Source: Cephalopachus bancanus (Eukaryota; Chordata; Mammalia; Primates; Tarsiidae). From it: 64,000 bases of DNA. The notes beneath the pieces were generated by a model. It ran no database searches. It saw only the letters and a list, made by a program, of their open reading frames with translations, and was not told the DNA's origin. Shown in pieces: positions 37,215 to 46,850 of the stretch. The position numbers were made by a program, and so were the translations under genes. The stretch lies in NCBI GenBank assembly GCA_027257055.1, contig JAPVLO010000574.1:682001-746000 (forward strand), in the 5' to 3' direction. Position 1 is the stretch's first letter, and each line of letters starts with the position of its first letter.

Positions 37215-37718
37215 TTTTTAAAATTTTTTTTATTTTGAAGATGTGGGGTACAATTCAGGTCTAGGTATACAAATGTTCATTATGTGGGTACCCTCGTTGA
37301 TCAGGTGTGCCCCCCTCCCTTGGCAGTTTCCCACTACTGCTAATTCCACCCCTGCCTCCTGGCAGTTTCCATTTACTGCCAATCCCTTTCTTATAGTATT
37401 ATGATAATTGTTCAAGGTCTGCTTATGAGTGAGAACATGTGGTACTCTCTTCTTTGTTTCTGTGATAAGTCACTGAGTATTTTAGACTCTACGACCATCT
37501 AAGTTGCTGCAACATTCATAATTTTGTCCTCTATGGCTGCACAGTATTTCATCATGTATATGTACCACTTTTTAAAATCCAGTCCTCTTTCAATGGGCAG
37601 CATGGTAGGTTTCATGCTTTTGCTATTGTGAATAATGCTGCAGTAAACATGTGTGTGCAGGTATCCTTTTCATAGACTGATTTGAGTTCCTCTGGGTATA
37701 TTCTCAGTAGGAGGATTG
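37215..37718 (-). mobile_element. 5'-truncated L1 3' end, antisense
   Basis: T-rich tail, 3' UTR (GATGTGGGGTACAATTCAGG, TACCCTCGTTGATCAGGTGTG), then antisense ORF2 end to about GATTTGAGTTCCTCTGGG. Same 3' UTR type as the L1s at 1640 and 5340. Confidence 0.9.
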
Positions 37719-37769
37719 AGGCTTTAAGAGAATGATAACTGCTAAGAAGCCTCGAGATTAATTCTATCG

Positions 37770-37937
37770 TTAATAGCTATGATATATAGTATTTACTATA
37801 TGGCAGACATTTCTCTAGGAGCTTTACATATTTTTACTTATTTGATCATTGCAACAACAATATGACAATGGTATTCATTCACAGATGAGAAAACGGAGGC
37901 AAAGGGAAACTAAGTAATTTGCCCAATGTCAAACATT
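37770..37937 (+). mobile_element. MIR SINE fragment
   Basis: TTAATAGCTATGATATATAG, GAGCTTTACATATTTTTACTT, CACAGATGAGAAAACGGAGGCAAAGGG and AAGTAATTTGCCCAATGTC follow the MIR order in sense orientation. Confidence 0.8.
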
Positions 37938-38343
37938 CCTCTAGTCTTCCCCTATAATTGCTCAGTTTTCATTTCTCTCTCTGCCCTCCCCTCCCTCTAC
38001 TATTCTGTCTCTGACCTGGAAGATGCTGCAAGATCCTTTTGGTATTGAGTTTCCTCCTGGATCATTTTGGAGTGGCATTAAACCTCTAAGATTGTGGGCA
38101 TCCTGGAAGCATTAGGGTCCCATATTTATGCCAGAAAAATAACTTCTTTTTACAATATTAAGATATTATAACATTGGTGTTAATAATGTAGGCAATGTGG
38201 CCAGACTGTTGGAATTCAAATCTTGGCTCCCCTACTTCCTAACTCTGGTCTTGGCTAATAACTCAGCCTCTACATACCCCTCATTCCTCTGCTATAAAAT
38301 AGGGATAATAATAGTAGCTACCATCTCCTACTATTGGTGTGAG
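37938..38343 (-). repeat. Inverted duplication, arm 2
   Basis: Reverse complement of 35836-36216 with small indels. Shared landmarks in this strand are ATAATTGCTCAG, ACTATTCTGTCTCTGACC, TTGAGTTTCCTCCTGGATCATTTTGG and CCATATTTATGCC. The two arms are about 1.7 kb apart. By eye the arms are roughly 80-85% identical, so the event is old. Confidence 0.85.
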
Positions 38344-38430
38344 GATCAAGTGAGTTAACACATGTAAGAAGTTTTTATTAGTGCCTGGCACGTAGTAAGC
38401 AGTCACTCAATAAATATGAATTATTGTTAT
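38180..38430 (-). mobile_element. MIR SINE, antisense, overlapping arm 2
   Basis: AATGTGGCCAGACTGTTGG, CTGCTATAAAATAGGGATAATAATAG, GTGAGGATCAAGTGAGTTAACACATG and CCTGGCACGTAGTAAGCAGTCACTC. It runs beyond the duplicated arm by about 90 bp, so the duplication end lies inside this MIR. Confidence 0.88.
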
Positions 38431-39484
38431 TACTATTTGCTGGAAAGCCCAAGGCTTTCGTGATGCTTAAACGTGCTTATGGTTCCCCAGGGTAATATCT
38501 TACACAGCAGACTCAAACATATACCCACCTCCCACTACTTGCTTAATGTCCTAAGCACCATTCTGATAGGCCTTCCTAATAGCTGGTAAGAGTTAATTTA
38601 ACTGATTATCTAGTTGGTATTGTAACTAAGGATAACTTATTGATGAATTTGTGTTATTTTTTATAGGGAACATTTGCTTTTAGAGTTCTCTTCTAGAGAT
38701 AATGCCTTATGATAAATGAATAGCCAGCATAGGGTTCAGTCCCATCCTCATATGGGCAGATCCCTGTTTACATAGCCTGAGGCATTATTATCTTTGCTTT
38801 ATGAGAATGAGATTTGCCAATTGAGAATTGAGTTTTCAGGTGAATAAAAATTTTACCAGGCGAGACAGCCATGCAGTCTAGAAAAAAGCCATAATTTACC
38901 ATAAGATGGATCACATTCTTTGTCACATTGTGTCCCTTTCCTTACTATTCCATGTTTCTTAATAAATGAAATGGCCTAATTAATCCCATACCTCCAGGTT
39001 TTTTTAATCTGCCCTATGTACCTCTGTCATGTTAATCTTACCTAAACCCTACTTTCAGCAAGTTACATTCCAGCATAAAATCTCCATTCCTAAAGAATAT
39101 TATCCATGGTTTACAAATCAAAATTCTCCATTCTTTACAAAAATAAGTGATTCAGAGAGGTTATGGAATCAGATTTCCTGGACATAGCTAAGAAGAGATT
39201 CATTTTTACAGGATTATATAAAGACAGAAGAGAGATAACCAAAGAATCTCTGGGTTACCGACCTTGCTTGCTCAGCATGAGACTCTGGGATAATGTGCTT
39301 TCCAAGGTCATTCACGGTAACTGAATGGGAGACAACAGGATAATTCCCAATTCTGTTCACAAGGGGGCAGCAAACACCGCTAGCAGGGTTGTATAGAAGC
39401 TAGCAAGTGTGCAGGAAGAAGGAAGTACAAGGTAAGGTGAACTCCAATCATATTTTCCCATTGAAATGATCCATCTGTCCCTAA
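38431..39484. other. Unassigned DNA
   Basis: No recognised gene or repeat. Confidence 0.5.
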
Positions 39485-39605
39485 GATAAAGGTCAAACTC
39501 CAGAATCATCCAGGGAGTTTGGTAGAAATGCAGATGTCTTGTCCTTACTCTCAGGAGATTTTGATGTAGCAGTTTTTCAAATTAACTCTGAGAAGCACGG
39601 ACACA
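39485..39605 (+). mobile_element. Probable MER5-type hAT-Charlie DNA element fragment
   Basis: CTCCAGAATCATCCAGGGAG, GAAATGCAGATGTCTTG and GGAGATTTTGATGTAGCAG, then a degenerate end GAGAAGCACGG, follow the pattern of small Charlie-derived elements of the MER5 type. Diverged. Confidence 0.4.
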
Positions 39606-39901
39606 ACTTAAAAACATCTAGAATGGTGCTCTTTACCTCAATATTCATACCTTTTCTTAGCCTATTGCCACTTTTTAAAATGCTGTGTTACTTCATCTCA
39701 GCACCTGTGAAAATATTTTCCACACTTTCAGGCTAGTGCAAATGCTATCTTCCCTCTGATGTCTTTCCAGAGCCACTTCCTCCACCAACAAATTGCTCTT
39801 AATGTGATGCATGAGATATGCACAGTTCTCAGCACTGGAGCATGAGCATATTAGGAACGTCGTGATGAGACTGCTGGTATTCTGTTGGAAGGTGGGCTCT
39901 A

Positions 39902-40192
39902 TTTTTTTTTTTTTTTTTGAGTTGGAGTCTCACTCTGTCACCCAGACTGGAGTGCAGTGGCCGCTCCCGGCCACCGCAGCCTCGTCCTGCTAGGCTCCGG
40001 CGATCCTTCCGCCTCAGCCTTCCAAGTAGCCGGAATTACAGGCAGGCGCTACCATAGCCCAGCTGATTTTTTGATTTATTGTAGAGATGAGGTCTCACTG
40101 CCCAGGCGGGTCTTGAACCCGCGGGCTCAGGCAATCCATTCACCTCAGCCTCCCAAAGGCGCGGGATTACAGGCTGAGCCACCGAGCCCGGC
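39902..40192 (-). mobile_element. Dimeric Alu, antisense, well preserved
   Basis: T-tract (the A-tail), GAGTTGGAGTCTCACTCTG, right arm with GGCCGCTCCCGGCCACCGCAG, linker TTTTTTGATTTATTGTAGAG, left arm ending GAGCCACCGAGCCCGGC. Flanking TCTATTTTTTTTT on both sides is the target duplication. Many CpGs retained. Confidence 0.95.
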
Positions 40193-40334
40193 TTCTATTT
40201 TTTTTTTTTTGCACTGAAGCTTTGTAGTTGCCTACTGACTTGAATTAAAATTAACTTAAGGACTAGAAGCTGGCTAAAATGTTTAGAAAATAATCCAAAT
40301 TAGACCCCGTAAGTTAAAGCTGTTATTTCCAATT

Positions 40335-40500
40335 GTGTGAATTGGAGTCACCTGGTGGTAATCTAAAACTCCTTATACCTGAACTCCAACCCCAGACATT
40401 CTGAATTAATTGGTATAGAATGTAACTTGGGAGTCAATATTTTTAAAAACCTTTCCAGGAAACTCTAGTGTGCATTAAATTTTGGGAGATACTGGATTAG
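40335..40500 (+). mobile_element. Probable MER5A-type hAT-Charlie DNA element
   Basis: ATTGGAGTCACCTGGTGG, AACTCCAACCCCAGACATTCTG and the AACCTTTCCAGGAAACTCTAG region keep the order seen in MER5A. Diverged; family name by resemblance. Confidence 0.45.
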
Positions 40501-40879
40501 ATCAACATCAATATGTCTAACACAACTGGAAGAAGGACTGTCAGCCATATCAAAGAAGCAGAGGGGATGGGGAGAAAGAGAGATGAACTGGTTTCCAATA
40601 GGCACCTCCATAAAGACAGTAGTAGTGGAGTGGGTATGGTAACACGGGTGGTGGTATATCTGATCAAATATATGCAATTAAATGTAAGTTATATAAAAGG
40701 AGATCATTGGCAGTGATGCACATGATGAACCTGAAGGCATCATTACAGCTTGTGAGAGGGGGAATTTGAACCTAAGATTTAAACCTAGGAATCCCACATA
40801 TATCTGATTCTAAGCCTGTGTTTTTAAGTTTTTCACCAGTTATCAAATGTACTATTCATCGGAATCCTTTTTAACAAAC

Positions 40880-41345
40880 CAAACTGGGATTTGCCTGCCT
40901 GGCATAGTAAAGGCAAACATCCACACTGAGGTTTTGCAGTGGAAAAAAGGAGGATGTTTATTTGCAGGACACCAAGCAAGAAGAATTGGGCAGCTCACAC
41001 TTAAGACCACTCTCTACTATAGCTTACAAACAAGGGTTTTTAAAGACAAAAATAAATCTCAGGAAAGTAGAGGTTACAGGTAAAATTGTAAATCAACCTA
41101 CATCTTGTGACTCTTAACTTCTTTGGCTATTATATTGCACTATTATTCCTTTTTTGCTTATCAGGTTGCTCATTTACTTCATAGGGCCAGGTAGGTACCT
41201 GAAATTTCCCTAGAAGGAACTCAAGATTTTCCTTTATGTCCATGCTTAGGGAGCCCAGCAGGCCTCTAAGAGGTACCCTTGCTCCATCTCAATCCCTGCA
41301 AAGATTTCAAACACAATTTCTTCAACTCTCATTTCCTGACAAAAG
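40880..41345 (-). mobile_element. Possible unclassified ERV-type LTR
   Basis: On the plus strand GGAGGATGTTTATTTGCAGGACACC reads as an antisense polyadenylation region (TTTATT) and is followed by a GC-mixed stretch with CCATGCTTAGGGAGCCCAG. This looks like a solitary LTR in minus orientation, but I resolved no TG...CA termini or target duplication. Confidence 0.35.
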
Positions 41346-41764
41346 TTTTTGCAGGTTGTTGTTTAGCAATGGAAACTCAGTACTTTTGTCTTATACAAAA
41401 ATATATTTTGAATTCCATTATATAAAACAAATAAAATTAGAGCTGACCTATTCAAGCAGAAATTTGGGGATTCAGTTTAAACTGCTCTGTAACTTTTCCT
41501 TCACTCAACCCATTCTCTAAACCAGCTATTCAGGCTTCTCAAAAAAACAGAACTTCAGAAAGTTTGAAATTAATTTTCTAAATTTCTATTAAGTTTTGAA
41601 ATACAACTATACTATGATTCTAAAAAAAAACCCTACAGAAATGCATGCACAACTGTGAAAAACTAAATATATAGGAGTGTTAATTCAGTATTGTAAAATA
41701 CTAACATTTTTGAAGATCATAAAAATGTCAGTCAATATGAGAGTGGTTAAATCAATTATGGTAG

Positions 41765-41868
41765 TTAAAATAACTGGTAGTTATTGAACCCTTAATATTG
41801 ACCAAGCACTGTACTGGATGCTTTACGTGTAATTTACTCTTCTCAACAACTGTATTAAGTAGTATCAA
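41765..41868 (+). mobile_element. MIR SINE fragment
   Basis: TGGTAGTTATTGAACCC, CCAAGCACTGTACTGGATGCTTTACGTG and CTCAACAACTGTATTAAG match the 5' half of MIR; the following L1 tail probably cut it. Confidence 0.8.
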
Positions 41869-41874
41869 ACCAGA

Positions 41875-42245
41875 AATTCGATTAAAAAATGTGGTATGTA
41901 TACACGATGGAATATTACCCAGCCAAAAAGAAGGACAAAATTATGAACTTCACAGCAACTTAGATGGACTTATACTCTATAATGCTGACTGATCTACCAC
42001 AGAAAAAAAAGGACTGAGAACTATATGTTCTCACTCATAAGTGGAATTTGAACAATTACCATAATACTATAAGAAAGGCATTGGCAGTAGTGGGAAACTG
42101 CCAGGGGGCAGGATTGGCAGTACTGGGAAACTGCCAGGAGAGGGTGGTGCACACCTCATCAACAAGGGAACCTGCATAATGAACATTTGTATACTTAAAC
42201 CTAAATTGTACCCCACATCTTCAAAATAAAAAAATTTTAAAAAAT
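41875..42245 (+). mobile_element. 5'-truncated L1 3' end, sense
   Basis: ORF2 end (GGAATATTACCCAGCCAAAAAG, TGTTCTCACTCATAAGTGG), then 3' UTR with a locally repeated tract (GGCAGTAGTGGGAAACTGCCAGG, repeated about 38 bp on), CATCAACAAGGGAACC, ATTGTACCCCACATC and AATAAA-type A-tail. No host frame. Confidence 0.92.
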
Positions 42246-42478
42246 TCTACCCGTCAAAATTAAATAACTAAAAAAGACTACATTCAGGACTATTAAAATA
42301 GGGGAGATGCGGGGGCCCAGCCCCTGCAAGTTTTGGGGAGTCCCTTGGAAGATGTGGTGGTGTCGACGAATCTGTAGGGACAGATATTAAAAGAAAGAAA
42401 GATGGAAGGATAGATATAAAGAGGAAGAAAGAGAAAGAAAGAAAGTGGACAACTGTTCAGTGAAATGAGCAGAAGCCG

Positions 42479-42484
42479 TTTATT
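42479..42484 (-). terminator. LTR polyadenylation signal AATAAA
   Basis: Minus-strand AATAAA in CTTTCAATAAACGG, about 170 bp before the 3' end of the LTR, as expected for the R region. Confidence 0.7.
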
Positions 42485-42499
42485 GAAAGTTACAGCAGG

Positions 42500-42507
42500 T
42501 ATTTATC
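42500..42507 (-). promoter_or_regulatory. TATA-like box of the LTR
   Basis: Minus-strand GATAAATA sits about 15 bp upstream of the AATAAA, giving a compact promoter/polyadenylation arrangement. Predicted from sequence only. Confidence 0.45.
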
Positions 42508-42844
42508 CCCAAATTTTACACAGACAGTCTCACAAGTCTTTCACGTGAATACAAAGCCAGGTGCAGGAGGGGAGTCCCCCACCCACCAGATGTTTTCTCA
42601 GGTATGAGGAAGGACAAACCCCAAGATTGTCTTATTGTTCCCTTTGCTAGTTAATGCTCTTCAAAAGCAGTGCAGCAATCCCTACTAGCCTAATGATGTT
42701 CTGATAATCAATAACTTCTAAAGCTCATGCAATACCCATGAGGACTAACTTAAACTTTATTACCTTTCTATTCTATGCTACTACTACTTACACAATGCTA
42801 TGGAAGCTCTTAATTATAGCTTAAACCAATTCCTAAAGAATGTG

Positions 42845-42907
42845 GCCCAGTCCAAAGATCACGCTGGGCTCTATAGGATGTGGCCCAGTCCAAGGTTCAC
42901 GGTGGGT
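42845..42907. repeat. First pair of 25-nt GCCCAG...CTGGGC dyads in the LTR U3
   Basis: Dyad 1 at 42845-42869 has GCCCAG and CTGGGC arms around a 13-nt centre. Dyad 2 at 42883-42907 keeps GCCCAG but ends GTGGGT. Their starts are 38 nt apart. The centre (TCCAAAG/TCCAAGG) is conserved between copies. Confidence 0.85.
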
Positions 42908-43307
42908 CACTTTTTGGAACAATAGACTACAATCTCTTAACAAAATGGCTATTCTAAAGTCCTATATATCTATCCTAATTTCTATGAAAGTTTCTAATTC
43001 CTGATCCTAATATATAAAGTTGATCATCAGCAACAAAGCTTGTAAAAATAAAACCCAAATATGAACTGTAAATGTACTAAGGCCAAAACCACAATAGTAG
43101 AAAATGGAGACAATGAAATTTCTAATGTTAACTGTATTCTTATTAAACCTCAAAATATCATGATTGATTATGCTTGAACTAACATGATTCCCTGATGTAG
43201 CATGACCTATTCTACAGTACTTTCTATGAATAAAATAAATTCAATTTCTATAATAGGTAGAAAAAATCCTACACTAACTGTAGCTAAAGCCGGCCTAAAA
43301 GAATGCA

Positions 43308-43370
43308 GCCCAGTCCAAAGTACGCGCTGGGCCCTCAGGAATGTGGCCCAGCCCAAAGTTTGTGTTGGGC
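43308..43370. repeat. Second pair of 25-nt dyads in the LTR U3
   Basis: Dyad 3 at 43308-43332 (GCCCAG...CTGGGC) and dyad 4 at 43346-43370 (GCCCAG...TTGGGC) again start 38 nt apart. The preceding bases (TAGCTAAAGCC...AAAAGAATG) resemble those before dyad 1 (TAGCTTAAACC...AAAGAATG), so a longer U3 segment was probably duplicated about 463 bp apart. Confidence 0.85.
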
Positions 43371-43773
43371 CAATTCTGATAACTCTTGATAATCATCTAT
43401 ACCATTGAAAAGCTGAAAACAGCTCTCCATAAGTATATACTAATTCTACAAATATACTTTAAAATCTTATAAAGAGGTGTGTAAAAGGCTCCCAAATGTG
43501 ACCTGAGTTTGAATTATATCTAATACCTAAGCTGAAACTGCAGTTTATGGGAAACAGGAACAATGAGTTTCTAGAGTGAGCCATGCCTGTCACAGTCACA
43601 GAGCCTTCAGCTTAGATCAGCAGAGTTCCTTTAGGTTACTTGTGCTGCATGGTAAAAGGAGGAGGAAAATGGGGTCAACGGCTCCCGAACACATCCTAGA
43701 GGTCTCGGGGTCCACGGTCCTCCCTGATCCCTAACGCTCAGTGGGCCTCTGTGGCCGGCTACCAACAGGGAGA

Positions 43774-44274
43774 GAATTCCAACCCCATCTGAACTGTCTT
43801 GAAACCAAGGGTGAGAGTGTTTTTAAGCAGTAGGGCAAGGTAGTAGAAAAGTACCAGTACTGGAGGACATTTTGGAAAAGCATAGGCCATCTGTGTATGT
43901 CAATTGGCTTTATCTAAAAGAAAAATAAGCTTCTCATATTTTTATAACAAGTGCTAGTTTTGCAACTTGGAACATGGCACCAACCAAATTTAGGCACCCA
44001 CTCTCCCATAGACATTAGAAGGAAGGGGTACTATATTTGCTGATAATTACATTTCAAAGGGATGTTTTCTGGGTCTTGAGACAGACATTTCTGGGTTATG
44101 AAACTGGCAAGAGTCTTTTAAATAGATTTATATCTCAAAAGGGCAGAGGAATAATTGTACAATTATAGGTTTTCTAAGTAAATGCTGTTAAGAAAAGGTA
44201 GGTCAAGGGCGTGCAGTCAGAAAGAAGTCTGTCCAGAGTGTAATCATCCTGAGGAGAAAATCAAGGTCATCTTG
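43774..44274. other. Unassigned DNA
   Basis: No recognised gene or repeat. Confidence 0.5.
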
Positions 44275-44420
44275 GTCAGTAGATACCATTATAGTCTCCA
44301 TTTTATAGATGAATACATTGAGGTTTAGAGAAAGCAAGAATCTTGTTTAAGATTAAACTGCTAGTAAGTGCAGGAATCAGATCAAAACCCATCTCTGATT
44401 CATGAAATAGCAAGTTTAAC
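44275..44420 (+). mobile_element. MIR SINE fragment
   Basis: TCTCCATTTTATAGATGAATACATTGAGG, AAACTGCTAGTAAGTGCAGG and AATCAGATCAAAACCC match the second half of MIR. Confidence 0.75.
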
Positions 44421-44610
44421 CATTTTTTGATGCTACCTTTCCATTCAGACAATGGTATACCATGGAACTTATAGAAAGTATGAAGTAGAACTGTATGTAC
44501 TGACATACAAAGGTGTCCTTAAAAGAGTTAAATTTTTTAAATACAGAAAAAGTGGTTGGTATTTAGGTCAAAACACAACAGCAACAATAAAATAAATCAT
44601 AAAAGTCCAT

Positions 44611-44650
44611 CTCTCTCTCTCTCTCTCTCTCTCCTCTCTCCCTTCCCCCA
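44611..44650. repeat. (TC)n microsatellite
   Basis: About twelve uninterrupted TC units followed by CTCTCTCCCTTCCCCC. Confidence 0.95.
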
Positions 44651-44794
44651 AATAGAAGGGTAATAATGGAGCAAAGGTAAATTATGAATGGTTACCTTAA
44701 GTGAGTTGGGAGTGAATGGGAAGGATTTTAATTTAACACATTCCCAAATTTAGTTGTCTTTTTCTATTTTGAAATGCATGTTTTAGGTTTAGAC

Positions 44795-45195
44795 TTAAGA
44801 AAGAAGAAAAATAGAAAAGAAGGGGGACATGAAGAGAAATGTGAGAGAGAAAAAGAAAATCAACAGAGACAGGGAAAAAGAAGGAAAAGAGAAAGATAAA
44901 AAGAAAAAAAGGACACAGAGAGAAAAGCAGAGTATTAAAAATGAAGGAATAAAAGAGTGGTAGTGAGAGATGGGGGATGGAAGACAATGATGGGGGAGAA
45001 AAGAAGGAGAGAAAGGAGTAACTGAAAGAATAAGAAATACATAAATTAACAAAATGAAGAACAATTAAAATGAAGAGAAAGATAATAAAATATATCATAG
45101 GAATAAAATAATAAAATGAAGATAAATAAAAAGAAAGAAAATAAGAAATGTAGAAGGCACAGGAAAGCAAGCAAGCAAGAAAAAGAAAGGAAGAA
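44795..45195. repeat. Long purine-rich (GA/AAAG) low-complexity tract
   Basis: About 400 bp in which most bases are A or G on the plus strand, built of irregular GAAA, GAGA and AAGG units. The 145-codon minus-strand frame across it is an artefact of composition (Phe/Leu/Ser-rich). Confidence 0.9.
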
Positions 45196-45524
45196 AAGAA
45201 ATAGCCAAATTAGAATGCCTCTTTAAGTCTGTTAGCATGTGCTAGAGGTTTGGCTACAAGAATTATACTTTGCATCAAGTGCTGATGTCCTGTTGACACA
45301 ACAGAAATGGGAACCTTGTCAGAAAGGAATTCCTGTACCTTCCAAGCACCTCTGCTTCCCTTTTGTTGCTTCTGCAGAACTACTAATGGAGGATCCAGGA
45401 GTGAGTAGCACTCTGTGCTGACTTTATACATTTTGGTGATTTTCCCTCTATTCATAAAGAAGAAATTATCTGATCTACTCAGAAAAATCTTTCCACTCCG
45501 AAGAGGAACTTATAGTTCCTAGGA
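45196..45524. other. Unassigned DNA
   Basis: No recognised gene or repeat. Confidence 0.5.
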
Positions 45525-45592
45525 CTTTTTTTTTTTTTTTCCTTTTAGATTCAGGGGCACACATGCATGTTTGTTACGTAAACAAATTGTAC
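45525..45592 (-). mobile_element. Short antisense L1 3' terminus
   Basis: T-tract then CTTTTAGATTCAGGGGCACACATGCATGTTTGTTACG, the antisense end of an L1 3' UTR; severely 5'-truncated. Confidence 0.7.
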
Positions 45593-45711
45593 AGCTCTTC
45601 TTTTTCATGTTAATTTCTGTGAACTATCCTCTTCTCTAGCTGAAAATGATCTCAGAAGCTGCTTTGGTTCATCTGCTTTTTATATTTTCATTTAAAGGAG
45701 AAAGGTCTACA

Positions 45712-46850
45712 TTTCTTTCTAGTTTTCTTTAGGTATGAATGACAAATACATCTTTATGTATTTAGCTTGTACAGTGTGATATTTTGATACATGTATACAT
45801 CATGAAATGATTGCCACAATAAAGTGATTTAATATGCCAATCACATTGCATAGTTACCTGTGGTGAGAACACTGGACATCTACTCTCTTACCAAATTTCA
45901 AGTATACAATACAGTTTTATTAACTAGAGTCATCATACTGGCCATTAGGTCTCCAGAAATTATTTATCTTACAACTGAAAGTTTACACACTGAACAACAT
46001 CCCCCATTTCCCCCACCTTCATCCTGGAAACCACCATTCTAATCTCTGTCTCTGTGAGTCTATTTTAGATACTTCATGTAAGTGGGATTATGTGGTATTC
46101 GTTCATCTTTGTCTGGTTAATTTCACTTAGTATACTGTCCTTCAAGTTCATCCATGTTTCTGAAAATTGCAGGATTTACTTCATTTTTAAAGGTTTAATA
46201 ATGTGTCATTATATATACTCACCACATTTTCTTTATCCATTTATCCATCGATGGACATATAGGTTATTTCCACATCTTGACTATTGTGAATGATGTTGTT
46301 TGCACATGGGGGTACAGACACTTCTTCAATAAATGAATTTCATATCCTTTTGATATATACCCAGAAATGGAATTGCTGGTTCATATAGTAAGCCTATTTT
46401 TAATTGATTGAGTAACCTCCATACAGTTTCCATATGGCTATACCAAATTACATTCCCAATAACTGTACAAGGGAATTTTTTATTCACATTCTCATGAACA
46501 CATGTTATCTTTTGTATTTTTGATAAAAGCTATCCTAGGAGGTGTGAGGTGATAATCTAATTGTGATTTTGATTTGCCTTTCATTGATGATTAGTGATGT
46601 TTAACACCTTATTATATGCCCATTGGGCATTTGTATGTCTTCCTTGAAAAAATATCTATTCAGGTTTTGTTTTTTTAAAAAAAACATTGAATTATGTTTT
46701 TGCTATTGAATTCTATGAGTTCCTTATGTATATTGGAGATTAACTCTTACTAGATATATGGTTTGCAAATATTCCCTTTTATTTCACAGGTTGCCTTTCC
46801 ATTTTCTTGATTGTTTTTGTTGCTGTGTAAAAACTTTTTTGAATCTATTT
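45712..46850 (-). mobile_element. Old L1 3' region, antisense
   Basis: Antisense 3' UTR (TACAGTGTGATATTTTGATACATG, GAACACTGGACATCTACTC), then ORF2 end (TTTCACTTAGTATACTGTCC, TCCATCGATGGACATATAGG, GCCCATTGGGCATTTGTATG), broken at about 46850 by the start of another L1. L1M-like by its 3' UTR. No open frame survives. Confidence 0.85.

Larger units (their letters stand above)
42308..43767 (-). mobile_element. Solitary 1,460-bp LTR of a class II (betaretrovirus-like) ERV
   Basis: On the minus strand the element begins TGTTGGTAGCCGGCC (ending at 43767) and finishes GGGGCTGGGCCCCCGCA (42308), so it has TG...CA termini. A 6-bp duplication GGGAGA flanks it at 42302-42307 and 43768-43773; six bases is the size typical of class II ERVs. 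A TATA-like GATAAATA and a downstream AATAAA mark the U3/R end, and R-U5 is pyrimidine-rich. No internal retroviral genes accompany it. The 1.46-kb length is unusually long and U3 contains repeated dyads. The family is not named because I cannot compare it with a library. Confidence 0.85.

Noticed and set aside
39957..40217. 86-codon plus-strand frame
   Set aside because: Entirely within an antisense Alu.
43202..43408. Possible protein frame in the LTR
   Set aside because: 68 codons on the strand opposite to the LTR and crossing the dyads; no similarity to a known protein is evident.
44733..45170. 145-codon open frame on the minus strand
   Set aside because: It lies across a purine-rich low-complexity tract, so its Phe/Leu/Ser-rich translation reflects composition and has no domain.
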